This document shows positions 1 to 8,920 of a stretch of 64,000 bases of DNA, one piece after another. Position 1 is the stretch's first letter, and every line of letters starts with the position of its first letter. The notes beneath the pieces were generated by a model that did no database searches, was not told where the DNA came from, and worked only from the letters and a program-made list of their open reading frames with translations. The stretch is from JAVJUV01 sp047314965 (lineage in GTDB: Bacteria; Pseudomonadota; Alphaproteobacteria; Rhodobacterales; Rhodobacteraceae), in contig NZ_JBLBVK010000053.1 of assembly GCF_047314965.1 (NCBI RefSeq), forward strand, positions 1 through 64,000. The letters are read 5' to 3'. A program made the translations under genes and the position numbers.

Positions 1-30
1 CGCTCCCCGCCGTATTTCGCCCAGGAAGAA
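1..30 (-). repeat. Dispersed intergenic repeat, copy 1 (partial)
   Basis: Read on the minus strand this stretch gives TTCTTCCTGG, three variable bases, then AAATACGGCGGGGAG. The same string occurs on the plus strand at 10851-10880 and differs only at the three central bases. Related but weaker copies lie near 60727-60752 and 60878-60903. It sits downstream of der and may continue outside the window. It looks like a short intergenic repeat family; I cannot assign a function from the sequence. Confidence 0.55.
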
Positions 31-101
31 TGTGCGTTTTCGTCAGGATGCACCTGCTCGCGGAAATATGCTTCGGGGACAGCGACTCCGCCTGCGGCCG
101 C

Positions 102-1574
102 TCACTGGCCCAGAGGCGGTTTGCCCAGATGTTTCCGCAGGCGGGACGGCGTGGACTTCTTCTTGTCCTTGTAGGGATTGCGCTCGGAGCGTGACCGGAA
201 CGTCAGGCGGATCGGCGTGCCGGGCATGTCAAAGTCGTCCCGCAACGCATTGATCAGGTAACGTTTATAGCTCTCCGGCAGCTTGTCCGGGAAGGACGCC
301 ATGATCACGAACCCCGGCGGCCGGGTCTTGGCCTGCGTCGCGTAGCGCAGCTTGATGCGGCGCCCGCCGGGAGCGGGCGGCGGGTGCGCGGACACGACCT
401 CGGCCAGCCATCGGTTCAGTGCGGCAGTCGGCACGCGGCGGTTCCAGACATCGTTGGCACGGATCACAGCCTCGCGCAGCCGGTCGAGGCCGCGGCCGGT
501 CTTGGCCGAAACCGTCACCAGGGGGGCACCGCGGAGCTGTGGCAGGAGGCGTTCGAAGGACTGGCGCAGTTCCTTCAGTTTCTCCTGCTTGTGCTCCTCG
601 ACATCCCACTTGTTCACCGCGACCACCACCGCGCGGCCCTCGCGTTCGGCCAGGTCGGCGATCCGCAGATCCTGCTGCTCGAAGGGGATCGCGGCGTCGA
701 GTAGAACGATCACGACCTCGGCGAACTTGACCGCCCGGAGACCGTCCGCAACCGAGAGCTTTTCCAGCTTTTCCTGCACGCGGGCCTTCTTGCGCATGCC
801 CGCCGTGTCGAAGATGCGGACCGGAAGGCCCTCCCAATCCAGCGGGAGAGAGATCGAATCGCGCGTGATGCCCGCCTCCGGGCCGGTCAGCAGGCGCTCT
901 TCACCCAGAAGCCGGTTGATCAGGGTCGACTTGCCTGCGTTGGGGCGGCCAACCACCGCGACCTGCAGGGGTTTTGCCCGCGTGGGCACCCGGGCGGCCG
1001 GCCCTTCGCTCTCGTCCTCGGGCAGATCGACATCGACCTCGGGCGCTTCCTCGGCCTCGCGCTCGACGGCTTCGTCGGCGGCGTCGACCAGCGGCGCCAG
1101 CACCTCGGCCAGCTCGCCCATGCCTTCACCGTGCTCGGCCGACAGGCGAATGGGCTCGCCCAGGCCCAGGGAATAGGCTTCCAGCAACCCGGCCTCGCCC
1201 GCCCTGCCCTCGGCCTTGTTGGCCGCGAGTATCACGTGGGCGGACTTCTTGCGCAGGATTTCGGCGAAAACCTCGTCAGTCGGAAGAACGCCTGCCCGGG
1301 CATCGATGATGAAGAGACAGGCATCCGCCATTTCGACGGCGCGCTCCGTCAGCTTGCGCATCCGGCCCTGCAGACTCTCGTCGGTCGCCTCTTCGAGGCC
1401 CGCGGTGTCGATGACGGTGAATTTCAGAGGCCCTAGCCGTGCCTCGCCTTCGCGCAGGTCGCGCGTCACGCCCGGCTGGTCATCGACCAGCGCAAGGCGC
1501 TTGCCGACCAGTCGGTTGAACAGCGTGGACTTCCCCACGTTGGGGCGGCCCACAAGGGCGAGTGTGAAGCTCAT
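102..1574 (-). CDS. der: Ribosome-assembly GTPase Der (EngA)
   Basis: Der is an essential GTPase that binds the 50S ribosomal subunit late in assembly. The protein has the family's two tandem G domains: the first P-loop GRPNVGKS is at residues 9-16 and the second, GRPNAGKS, at 209-216. A KH-like C-terminal domain with a basic tail rich in Arg and Lys (about residues 390-490) follows. An acidic linker separates the two G domains. The 490-residue length is normal. It lies 48 bases behind the bamB-like gene on the same strand; bamB next to der is a common arrangement in proteobacteria, so the two and the YfgM-like gene probably form one operon. Identification is firm. Confidence 0.97.
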   Translation of the reverse strand: MSFTLALVGRPNVGKSTLFNRLVGKRLALVDDQPGVTRDLREGEARLGPLKFTVIDTAGLEEATDESLQGRMRKLTERAVEMADACLFIIDARAGVLPTDEVFAEILRKKSAHVILAANKAEGRAGEAGLLEAYSLGLGEPIRLSAEHGEGMGELAEVLAPLVDAADEAVEREAEEAPEVDVDLPEDESEGPAARVPTRAKPLQVAVVGRPNAGKSTLINRLLGEERLLTGPEAGITRDSISLPLDWEGLPVRIFDTAGMRKKARVQEKLEKLSVADGLRAVKFAEVVIVLLDAAIPFEQQDLRIADLAEREGRAVVVAVNKWDVEEHKQEKLKELRQSFERLLPQLRGAPLVTVSAKTGRGLDRLREAVIRANDVWNRRVPTAALNRWLAEVVSAHPPPAPGGRRIKLRYATQAKTRPPGFVIMASFPDKLPESYKRYLINALRDDFDMPGTPIRLTFRSRSERNPYKDKKKSTPSRLRKHLGKPPLGQ

Positions 1575-1622
1575 GTCGGGCCTCGGTTTGAGATCAGGCG
1601 GTGTCCATACACCAGCCTTCCG

Positions 1623-2930
1623 TCAGCGGAAAGCGTGAAGCGTACCGTCCTCGGTGACAATGTACAGCGTCCCGCCCGCCACCACCGGGTTGCGCGCGGC
1701 GCCGCGCGGCAGGGCGACCGACGTGATCAGGCTGCCGGTAACGGGATCGAATTCTCGCAACTGGCCGTCATCCGAAGGGACAAGCAACCGTCCGCCCGCA
1801 AGGACCGGGCCGTAATGCGCATAGACGGACTTCCGGCGGGTGAGCCTGTCGCGGGTGAAGAACGGCAGGTCCTCGGCCCAGATCGTTTCGCCCGTCGCCG
1901 AATCGAGCCGGATCAGCCGGTTCTCGTCGGAAATCAGGAAAACGCTGCCTCCGGCGACCCAAACCGGGCTCATCGCGCCTTCATTAGCGCGCCAGACCGG
2001 CTGGCCTGTGGCCGCATCGAAGGCAGCGGCGCGGCCGGAATGATTGCCCGCATAGATAATGTTGCCGACCGCGACCGGATCGCCGGACAGGTCCGAAATC
2101 CGCGAAAAGGCTCTTTCGCGGCGCTCGCCGGCGACGGACGCGGCCCAGGCCTGGGTTCCGGGACCGGAAACGGCGGCGATCATCTGTCCGCTCGAAAGCG
2201 GGAAAACGACCAGTTGTCCCGCGATGGCCGGGGATGGGCCGCCTGCAAGCCCGCTTTCGCTGGGCGCGCCGACCACCTGCCAGAGGATACGGCCGGTGCC
2301 CGCGTCGATGGCCCAGCCAAGCGCGTTCCGCGTCACGACGTGGACGACGCCGTTCGAGACCGTGGGCGCGCCCGTGGCGGCGGATTGAAGATCCTGAACC
2401 CATCGCACATCGCCGGTGGCGGCATCGAGCGCGGTGAGTTCTCCGAAGCCCGTCGTCACGTAGAGCGTATCGCCAGCGGCTGCGATGCCCCCCCCGGACG
2501 CGTCGTCGGGGCGATCCGCGGCGGGTGTGAGGTCGCGGGTCCAGAGCGTCGCGCCGGCGGTTGTCACCGCCGTGACGCGCGCGCGGCTGTCGAGCGTGAA
2601 GACGCGGCCGTTCGAAACCACTGGGTCGGCTGTCAGCCGATGTTTGCGGCCGTTGCCCTCACCGATGCGCACCGACCAGACCGGCTGGAGAACGCGGTCC
2701 AGCGCCGGATGGGTCAGCGCGTGCGACGGGTTTCCGTTGCGGTGGGTCCAGTCGGCGTTTACCGCGGCGGCTGGAAGGGAGAGCGGCGCGGCGCGATTGA
2801 CCGCATCCTCTAACGTGGCCGGGGCCTCGCCGGAGAGTTCAAGCCGTTCACCGGGAAGAAGAAGCTCCTGCTCGCCGCAAGCGGCCAGCAGAACAGCCGC
2901 CACCGCAGCTGCGACTACAGGTTTCACCAT
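1623..2930 (-). CDS. bamB: BamB-like PQQ-propeller lipoprotein (outer-membrane assembly factor)
   Basis: This is a predicted outer-membrane lipoprotein of 435 residues. A short hydrophobic signal ends in a lipobox (LLAAC), so the mature protein would start at the Cys near residue 18. The rest repeats blades with WxxD, GxxY and ALDAATG-type motifs, such as LTALDAATGDVRW and AFDAATGQPVW, typical of PQQ-like beta-propellers. BamB supports beta-barrel folding as part of the BAM complex. The ATG at 2930 is preferred; an in-frame TTG nine bases upstream is less likely. Its place between a YfgM-like gene and der matches the conserved context and supports the BamB call over a dehydrogenase propeller. 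Confidence 0.9.
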   Translation of the reverse strand: MVKPVVAAAVAAVLLAACGEQELLLPGERLELSGEAPATLEDAVNRAAPLSLPAAAVNADWTHRNGNPSHALTHPALDRVLQPVWSVRIGEGNGRKHRLTADPVVSNGRVFTLDSRARVTAVTTAGATLWTRDLTPAADRPDDASGGGIAAAGDTLYVTTGFGELTALDAATGDVRWVQDLQSAATGAPTVSNGVVHVVTRNALGWAIDAGTGRILWQVVGAPSESGLAGGPSPAIAGQLVVFPLSSGQMIAAVSGPGTQAWAASVAGERRERAFSRISDLSGDPVAVGNIIYAGNHSGRAAAFDAATGQPVWRANEGAMSPVWVAGGSVFLISDENRLIRLDSATGETIWAEDLPFFTRDRLTRRKSVYAHYGPVLAGGRLLVPSDDGQLREFDPVTGSLITSVALPRGAARNPVVAGGTLYIVTEDGTLHAFR

Positions 2931-2977
2931 GGGTATCAACCGCTTCGCCCCCTCGTCTCAGAACCGCCGCGACACCG

Positions 2978-3637
2978 TCAGGTAGCCGCGAGCTCGCCTC
3001 CAAGTGCCACAATCAACTGAGAGACGCGACGGCGCAAGTCCTGTGTGACCTCTGCATCTTCAGCGATGCGTTTGAGTGTCTCCAGCGCCTTGGCGGTGTC
3101 TCCGGCCTCGATTTCGGCCAGAGCGATCTGCTCAAGCGCCATCAAGCGATACGGGCTGCCGGGAACGGCGATCGGCGACAGGCGCGACATGCGGTCTTCC
3201 GGCGCGACCTCGCCGGCGGACAGGATAACGGACTTCAGAGCCGCAAGATCGCGAATCCGGGCCGGAAGGGTGGCGTCGCCAGCCACCGCATCGAGAATGT
3301 CGCGGGCCTTGACGATGTTGCCCGCCTCGACCTCGGTGCTGGCCTGCAACAGTTGCGTGACGGCGCGGCGTCCGGGATCTTCGGGCAAGTCCAGCGCGGC
3401 CAGCGCCGCAGCCCTGCCCTCCGGCGTTTCGTCGGCCAGCGCGGCCAGAAGCGCGTCGCCGGCGGCTTCCGCCTCGGCCTGAGCGGTGGCCTTGCGCCAC
3501 TCGTTGAAGCCGGCCCCACCCACGAGCACGACCACAGCCAACGCCGCCATCCAGCCATACTTCTTGTAAAGCGCGTAGAGCTTGTCCCTGCGGACCTCTT
3601 CGGTGACTTCGTCGATGAACGAATCCTGATTGGACAC
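2978..3637 (-). CDS. YfgM-like tetratricopeptide membrane protein
   Basis: This 219-residue protein begins with a GTG start. A short cytoplasmic part (MSNQDSFIDEVTEEVRRDKL) is followed by one transmembrane helix at about residues 29-47, and an Ala/Glu-rich helical region with TPR-like repeats makes up the remainder. This architecture fits the YfgM/ancillary SecYEG translocon family, in which the TPR domain faces the periplasm and assists outer-membrane protein export. It is the first gene of a probable three-gene operon with bamB and der (47 bases separate it from bamB). The family assignment rests on architecture and context. Confidence 0.8.
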   Translation of the reverse strand: MSNQDSFIDEVTEEVRRDKLYALYKKYGWMAALAVVVLVGGAGFNEWRKATAQAEAEAAGDALLAALADETPEGRAAALAALDLPEDPGRRAVTQLLQASTEVEAGNIVKARDILDAVAGDATLPARIRDLAALKSVILSAGEVAPEDRMSRLSPIAVPGSPYRLMALEQIALAEIEAGDTAKALETLKRIAEDAEVTQDLRRRVSQLIVALGGELAAT

Positions 3638-3872
3638 GGGCTTGCCTTTGCCTTGATTTCCTACTTTGCCGACCTCTTATCGCGTGCATCGCAGGAATGC
3701 AAAGAGCGCAACTCTGCCGTGACTCTTGTAATCTTGCGGTCTGCTGCCGAAATGATTAATCTGAACTGAACGGTTCAGCGTAGAAAAGAAGTAATTTTGG
3801 TGTCAGACAGTCAATTCGAGCAAAATGCCCGGGGGCGATCTGGCCAGGAGCCGCATATAAGATGAGACCCGA

Positions 3873-5108
3873 ATGAGACCGCTTTCCGTAATCAGCGCCC
3901 TGCTTGTCGTCGCCGTTCTGTTCGTTCTGGTGTTCCAGAGGGACGCGCTTCTGAGTTTCGCCGGCGCCGAGCCGCAGGGCGAGACCGCGACCGCAGCCGC
4001 TGGAACCGATGCGGCGGCCAGCCAGGGCGACGGGCTGCGCCACGTGTCTGTGGTTGCGATCAAGTCGCGCGCCTCGACCGTCGACGGGGCAGTCATCCTG
4101 CGGGGCCGGACCGAAGCGGACCGCCAGGTGGATGTGCGGGCCGAAACATCGGGCCAGGTGGTCAATCACCCGCTCCGCAAAGGCGCTTTCGTCGAGGAAG
4201 GCGACCTTTTGTGCGAGCTCGACCCGGGAACGCGCGAGATCGCGCTTTCCGAAGCGCAGGCACGGTTGAGCGAAGCCAAGGCGGGTCTGCCGACGGCAGA
4301 GGCGCGGCTGGCGGAATCCAAGGCCCGTCTTGCCGAAGCCGAGATCAACGACAATGCGGCGTCCCGCCTGTCGCAGGAGGGTTTCGCCTCGGAAACGCGC
4401 GTCGCTGCTGCGACCGCTGCGGTCGAAGCGGGGCGCGCGCTGGTGCAAAGCTCGGTCTCGGGCGTCGAAAGCGCCAAGGCAGCGATCCAGTCCGCCGAAG
4501 CGGCCGTGGCGCGCGCCGAGGAAGAACTGACCAATCTCAGCATCCGCGCCCCGTTCGCGGGCCTCCTCGAAACGGACGCCGCCGAACTCGGCTCGCTGCT
4601 GCAGCCGGGCTCGCTTTGCGCCACCATCATCCAGCTTGACCCTATTCGCCTGGTCGGTTTCGTGCCCGAAACCATGGTCGACCGTGTTGAGGTCGGCGCG
4701 ATTGCCGGTGCCCGGCTGGCTTCGGGCCGGCAGGTTGTCGGGGAGGTCACCTTCCTCAGCAGGTCGGCGGATCCCAATACCCGCACGTTCCGCGTCGACA
4801 TCACCGTACCGAATGCGGATCTGTCGATCCGCGATGGCCAGACCGCGGAAATCGCCATCCAGTCGGACGGAGAAACGGCGCATCTGCTGCCTCAATCCGC
4901 GCTGACGCTGGACGACTCGGGCCGGCTTGGCGTGCGCCTTGTCGCCGACAAGGTCGCCAGTTTTGCCCCTGTCGACGTGGTTCGCGACGCGACCAACGGC
5001 ATCTGGGTCACCGGCCTCGATCTGGTCGCCGATGTGATTGTGGTCGGACAGGAATTCGTGACCGACGGCGTGCCGGTTGACGTCACCTACCGGGAGTCCA
5101 GCAAATGA
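3873..5108 (+). CDS. RND efflux periplasmic adaptor (membrane fusion protein)
   Basis: This 411-residue protein is an HlyD/AcrA-type adaptor that links an inner-membrane RND pump to an outer-membrane channel. An N-terminal membrane anchor (about residues 4-22) is followed by a lipoyl half-motif (VRAETSGQVVNHPLRKGAFVEEGD). Then comes a long Ala/Glu-rich coiled-coil hairpin at about residues 115-220, the second lipoyl half (IRAPFAGLL), and the beta-barrel and membrane-proximal domains. The gene overlaps the permease start by four bases (ATGA), so the two are translated together. No outer-membrane channel gene is present nearby. The substrate cannot be told from sequence. Confidence 0.93.
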   Translation: MRPLSVISALLVVAVLFVLVFQRDALLSFAGAEPQGETATAAAGTDAAASQGDGLRHVSVVAIKSRASTVDGAVILRGRTEADRQVDVRAETSGQVVNHPLRKGAFVEEGDLLCELDPGTREIALSEAQARLSEAKAGLPTAEARLAESKARLAEAEINDNAASRLSQEGFASETRVAAATAAVEAGRALVQSSVSGVESAKAAIQSAEAAVARAEEELTNLSIRAPFAGLLETDAAELGSLLQPGSLCATIIQLDPIRLVGFVPETMVDRVEVGAIAGARLASGRQVVGEVTFLSRSADPNTRTFRVDITVPNADLSIRDGQTAEIAIQSDGETAHLLPQSALTLDDSGRLGVRLVADKVASFAPVDVVRDATNGIWVTGLDLVADVIVVGQEFVTDGVPVDVTYRESSK

Positions 5109-8100
5109 CCGGTATCGTCGACTGGGCCGCAAGCCGTGCCCGGATGGTCATCGCTTTCATCATCCTGTCGATCATGGCGGGTGCCTTTGCCTATGGCGGC
5201 CTGCCGAAAGAGGGCGAGCCGGATATCGAGATCCCGGCGCTTTTCGTCAGCGTGCCCTTCCCCGGTATTTCGGCGGAAGACAGCGAAAAGCTGCTGGTGC
5301 GCCCGATGGAGACCGAGCTTTCCGATCTGGACGGGCTGAAGACGATGACCGGCACGGCCGCCGAAGGCTATGCGATCGTCATCCTCGAATTCGAGTTCGG
5401 CTGGGACAAGACCAAGATCATCGCCGACGTGCGCGCCGCCATGACCAAGGCCGAGGCCCAGTTCCCCGATGGCGCGGACCAGTACACGATTGACGAGTTC
5501 AATTTCAGCGAATTTCCGATCATCATCGTGAACCTCACCGGCGCGCTCCCGGAGCGGACACTGCTGCGCGTCGCAAAGGACCTGCAGGACCGGCTGGAAG
5601 GGCTGGAGCCTGTTCTGGAGGCCGCGCTGACCGGGCACCGTGACGAGATGGTCGAGGTGGTGATCGATCCTCTGCGCCTTGAAGCCTATAACGTCACGGC
5701 GGGCGAACTGATCGGTGTCGTGGTCAACAACAACCAGCTGATCGCGGCCGGTGAGATCGAATCCGATACCGGCGCCTTCGCCGTGAAGATCCCGTCCTCG
5801 TTCAACGATCAGCAAGACATCTACAACCTGCCCGTCAAGACCGACGGCGACAGGATCGTGACCCTTGGGGATATCGCCGATATCCGTCTGACCTTCGAGG
5901 ACCGCACCGGAACCGCCCGGTTCAACGGCGAGACCACGGTTGCGCTGCAGGTGGTCAAGCGCAAGGGCTACAACATCATCGACACCGCCAAGCTGGTGAC
6001 CGCCGAGGTCGAGGCCGAACGCGCCACATGGCCTCCCGAGCTTCGGGAAGCGATCCGCGTCGGCACCTCGAACGACCAGTCGCGGAACGTGGAAAGCATG
6101 GTCAGCCAGCTTGAGGGCTCGGTGCTGACCGCCGTGGCGCTGGTGATGATCGTGGTTCTGGCGTCTCTGGGCACGCGCTCGGCGCTGCTGGTGGGCTTTG
6201 CGATCCCGACCTCGTTCCTTTTGTGCTTCGCGCTTCTGGCCGTCATGGGCGTGACGATCTCGAACATCGTCATGTTCGGCCTGATCCTCGCCGTCGGCAT
6301 GCTCGTCGACGGGGCGATCGTGGTCGTCGAATACGCGGACAAGCGCATCCGGGAAGGCATGGGTCCCATGCACTCCTACGTCGAAGCCGCAAAGCGGATG
6401 TTCTGGCCGGTGGTTTCGTCCACCGCCACGACGCTCTGCGCCTTCCTGCCCATGCTGTTCTGGCCGGGCGTGCCGGGCCAGTTCATGGGAATGCTGCCGG
6501 TCACGCTGATCTTCGTGCTGTCGGCCTCGCTGGTCGTGGCGCTGATCTACCTGCCGGTCATGGGTGGGGTCGCGGGACGCATGACACGTCTCTTCGAGCG
6601 CGCCTCGGCCGGGTTGAAGCGTTCCACCCCCTGGTGGCTGCGCGCTCTTCTGGTGCCGGTGACGATGTACTCCATGTTCCTTGGCGCGTTGCAGGTGCTG
6701 AACCCGGCGTACCTCTTGCCCGAAGGCACCGGATTCGGGGGCTCCGTCTTTGGCGCCATCCTCTTCGCCGCGGCCGCTATGGCCTCTTCGGTCACGCTGG
6801 GCGCCGCCAAGATCGAACGCCGCCGCGACCGGCTTGAAACCGGCTATCGCCGCACGCCGTTCGGCTATTTCATCGCCTTTATCGCCGGAAACCCCGTGAT
6901 GCCCGTGGTCACCATCGGCGCCGTGGTCTTCTTCGTCATCTCGGTCTTCGGTTACTTCGGCCAGAACAACAACGGTGTCGAATTCTTCGTCGAGAGCGAG
7001 CCGGAACAAGCCATCGTCTATGTCCGCGCACGCGGCAACCTTTCGCTGGCCGAGAAGGACCGCCTGGTGGCCGAGGTCGAAAAGGTCACCCTGAACACCA
7101 ATGGCGTGGACAGTGCTTTTGCCTTCGCCGGCGCTGGCGGGCTGAATGCCAACACCGGCGGCGCCGCCGGTCCGAACGATACGATCGGCCAGGTCCAGAT
7201 CGAGTTGATCCCGTGGGAAGATCGCGCAGCCTTCGCAGAGGCGAACGACTATCCGGTCGAACAGCTGGATGGCGATGTCGTACTGGAAAAACTCCAGGCG
7301 CGGCTGGAGCAGATCCCCGGCATCAGGATCGAGATCTTGAACCTGTCGCGTGGCCCGGCAAGTGCCAAGCCTGTCCACCTGCGGCTCAAATCCGACAACT
7401 GGGAAGAGCTGCTGGCCTCGACGGCTACAGCACGTGCGAAGTTTGAGGAGACCGCGGGCCTGATCGATATCGAAGATACACTGCCCCTGCCCGGCATCGA
7501 CTGGCAGATCAATGTCGATGTCGAGAAAGCCGGCCGCTACGGCGCGGACGTGGCGACCGTCGGCGGCATGGTTCAGCTTGTGACCCGCGGCCTGCTGCTG
7601 GACACGATGCGCGTGGAAAGTTCCGACGAGGAAATCGAGATCCGCGTGCGCCTGCCGGAGGATGACCGCGTACTCTCGACACTGGACACACTGAAGGTGC
7701 GCACGGCGGACGGGCTTGTGCCGCTCTCGAACTTCATCACGCGCGAGCCGGTAGCGCAGCTGGCGCAGATCAACCGCGTCGATCAGAAGCGGTTCTTCGA
7801 TGTGAAGGCAAACGTCGCGCCGGAACTCGTCAAGCTCCGGACCGACAGCCTTGTTCCGGTTGGCGTTGCCCGGCAAATCACGGCCGACGATGGATCGACC
7901 AGCTACGAGCTGATCGAGACGCTGAACGACGCATCGCGGGACGAGGTGGAGGCGATGCTGGCCGACGGGCGCCTGACGCCGCTTCCGATCACCCCGAACG
8001 AACGGATCGAAGCGCTGACCGAGTGGCTGCAAAGCGAAGGCGCGCTGCCCGCCGGAACAGATTGGGAATGGACCGGTGACCAGGAGGATCAGGCGGAAAG

Positions 8101-8815
8101 CCAGGCCTTCCTGCAGGTCGGCTTCTCTGCCGCGCTGGGGCTGATGTTCATCATCCTGCTCGCGCAGTTTAACTCGTTCTACAACGCGATCCTGGTGCTT
8201 CTGGCGGTCGTTCTCTCGACGACAGGCGTTCTGATCGGCATGCTGGTCATGGATCAGCCCTTCTCGATCATCATGACCGGAACGGGGATCGTCGCGCTGG
8301 CGGGGATCGTGGTGAACAACAACATCGTGCTGATCGATACCTACCAGGAGTATTCCCAGTACATGACCCGGATCGAGGCGATCGTGCGCACCGCCGAGGC
8401 GCGGATTCGCCCCGTTCTGCTGACCACGATCACCACGATGGCGGGACTTGCACCCATGATGTTCGGCCTTTCGCTGGATTTCATCGGCGGCGGATACTCG
8501 ATCGACAGCCCGACGGCGCTCTGGTGGAAGCAATTGGCGACCGCCGTGGTCTTCGGTCTTGGCATCGCGACCGTCCTGACGCTGGTCATGACACCTTCGA
8601 TGCTGGCGTTGCGCATCTGGTTCTGGACCATCGCCGGCGCCATCCTGACCCGGATCAGCGCCTGGACCCGCGGCTCGGGCTCGCGCACCGCGCGCGACTA
8701 TGCCCTGCGCCGCGCGACAAAGAAGATCACCAATACCGATCTGGTCTGGGACGTGGCCGAGAACCCCAGCGCACCGCGGCGGCCGGACGCTCCGGAGTTG
8801 CGCGCGGCCGAATAG
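5105..8815 (+). CDS. RND efflux permease with an extended central loop
   Basis: This 1236-residue inner-membrane pump of the AcrB/HAE type is driven by the proton gradient. TM1 starts at once (residues 13-30). The two periplasmic porter loops lie between TM1-TM2 and TM7-TM8. TM4 carries LVDGAIVVVEY, where D402 is kept but the usual second Asp is G403. TM10 carries VVNNNIVLID, with N1071 where AcrB-type pumps have the relay Lys. It is about 200 residues longer than the family norm. Part of the excess sits between TM6 and TM7 (about residues 500-580), where two extra hydrophobic segments appear; the C-terminal tail after TM12 adds more. The gene overlaps the adaptor gene by four bases. Confidence 0.93.
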   Translation: MTGIVDWAASRARMVIAFIILSIMAGAFAYGGLPKEGEPDIEIPALFVSVPFPGISAEDSEKLLVRPMETELSDLDGLKTMTGTAAEGYAIVILEFEFGWDKTKIIADVRAAMTKAEAQFPDGADQYTIDEFNFSEFPIIIVNLTGALPERTLLRVAKDLQDRLEGLEPVLEAALTGHRDEMVEVVIDPLRLEAYNVTAGELIGVVVNNNQLIAAGEIESDTGAFAVKIPSSFNDQQDIYNLPVKTDGDRIVTLGDIADIRLTFEDRTGTARFNGETTVALQVVKRKGYNIIDTAKLVTAEVEAERATWPPELREAIRVGTSNDQSRNVESMVSQLEGSVLTAVALVMIVVLASLGTRSALLVGFAIPTSFLLCFALLAVMGVTISNIVMFGLILAVGMLVDGAIVVVEYADKRIREGMGPMHSYVEAAKRMFWPVVSSTATTLCAFLPMLFWPGVPGQFMGMLPVTLIFVLSASLVVALIYLPVMGGVAGRMTRLFERASAGLKRSTPWWLRALLVPVTMYSMFLGALQVLNPAYLLPEGTGFGGSVFGAILFAAAAMASSVTLGAAKIERRRDRLETGYRRTPFGYFIAFIAGNPVMPVVTIGAVVFFVISVFGYFGQNNNGVEFFVESEPEQAIVYVRARGNLSLAEKDRLVAEVEKVTLNTNGVDSAFAFAGAGGLNANTGGAAGPNDTIGQVQIELIPWEDRAAFAEANDYPVEQLDGDVVLEKLQARLEQIPGIRIEILNLSRGPASAKPVHLRLKSDNWEELLASTATARAKFEETAGLIDIEDTLPLPGIDWQINVDVEKAGRYGADVATVGGMVQLVTRGLLLDTMRVESSDEEIEIRVRLPEDDRVLSTLDTLKVRTADGLVPLSNFITREPVAQLAQINRVDQKRFFDVKANVAPELVKLRTDSLVPVGVARQITADDGSTSYELIETLNDASRDEVEAMLADGRLTPLPITPNERIEALTEWLQSEGALPAGTDWEWTGDQEDQAESQAFLQVGFSAALGLMFIILLAQFNSFYNAILVLLAVVLSTTGVLIGMLVMDQPFSIIMTGTGIVALAGIVVNNNIVLIDTYQEYSQYMTRIEAIVRTAEARIRPVLLTTITTMAGLAPMMFGLSLDFIGGGYSIDSPTALWWKQLATAVVFGLGIATVLTLVMTPSMLALRIWFWTIAGAILTRISAWTRGSGSRTARDYALRRATKKITNTDLVWDVAENPSAPRRPDAPELRAAE

Positions 8816-8920
8816 GTCGCGCCTTCCACGGGAGACTTGGCACGTCTTTCTTGGCGCCGTCAGAAGGACATTGAAGAACCGTTCAGTTGCGAAGTTCTCC
8901 GCGAGGGCTCGTCGGCTGCC

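Noticed and set aside
5087..8533. 1148-codon open frame opposite the RND permease
   Set aside because: Shadow of a GC-rich gene: its composition is rich in Arg, His, Asp and Gln, and it has no domain. The permease on the plus strand has full family motifs.
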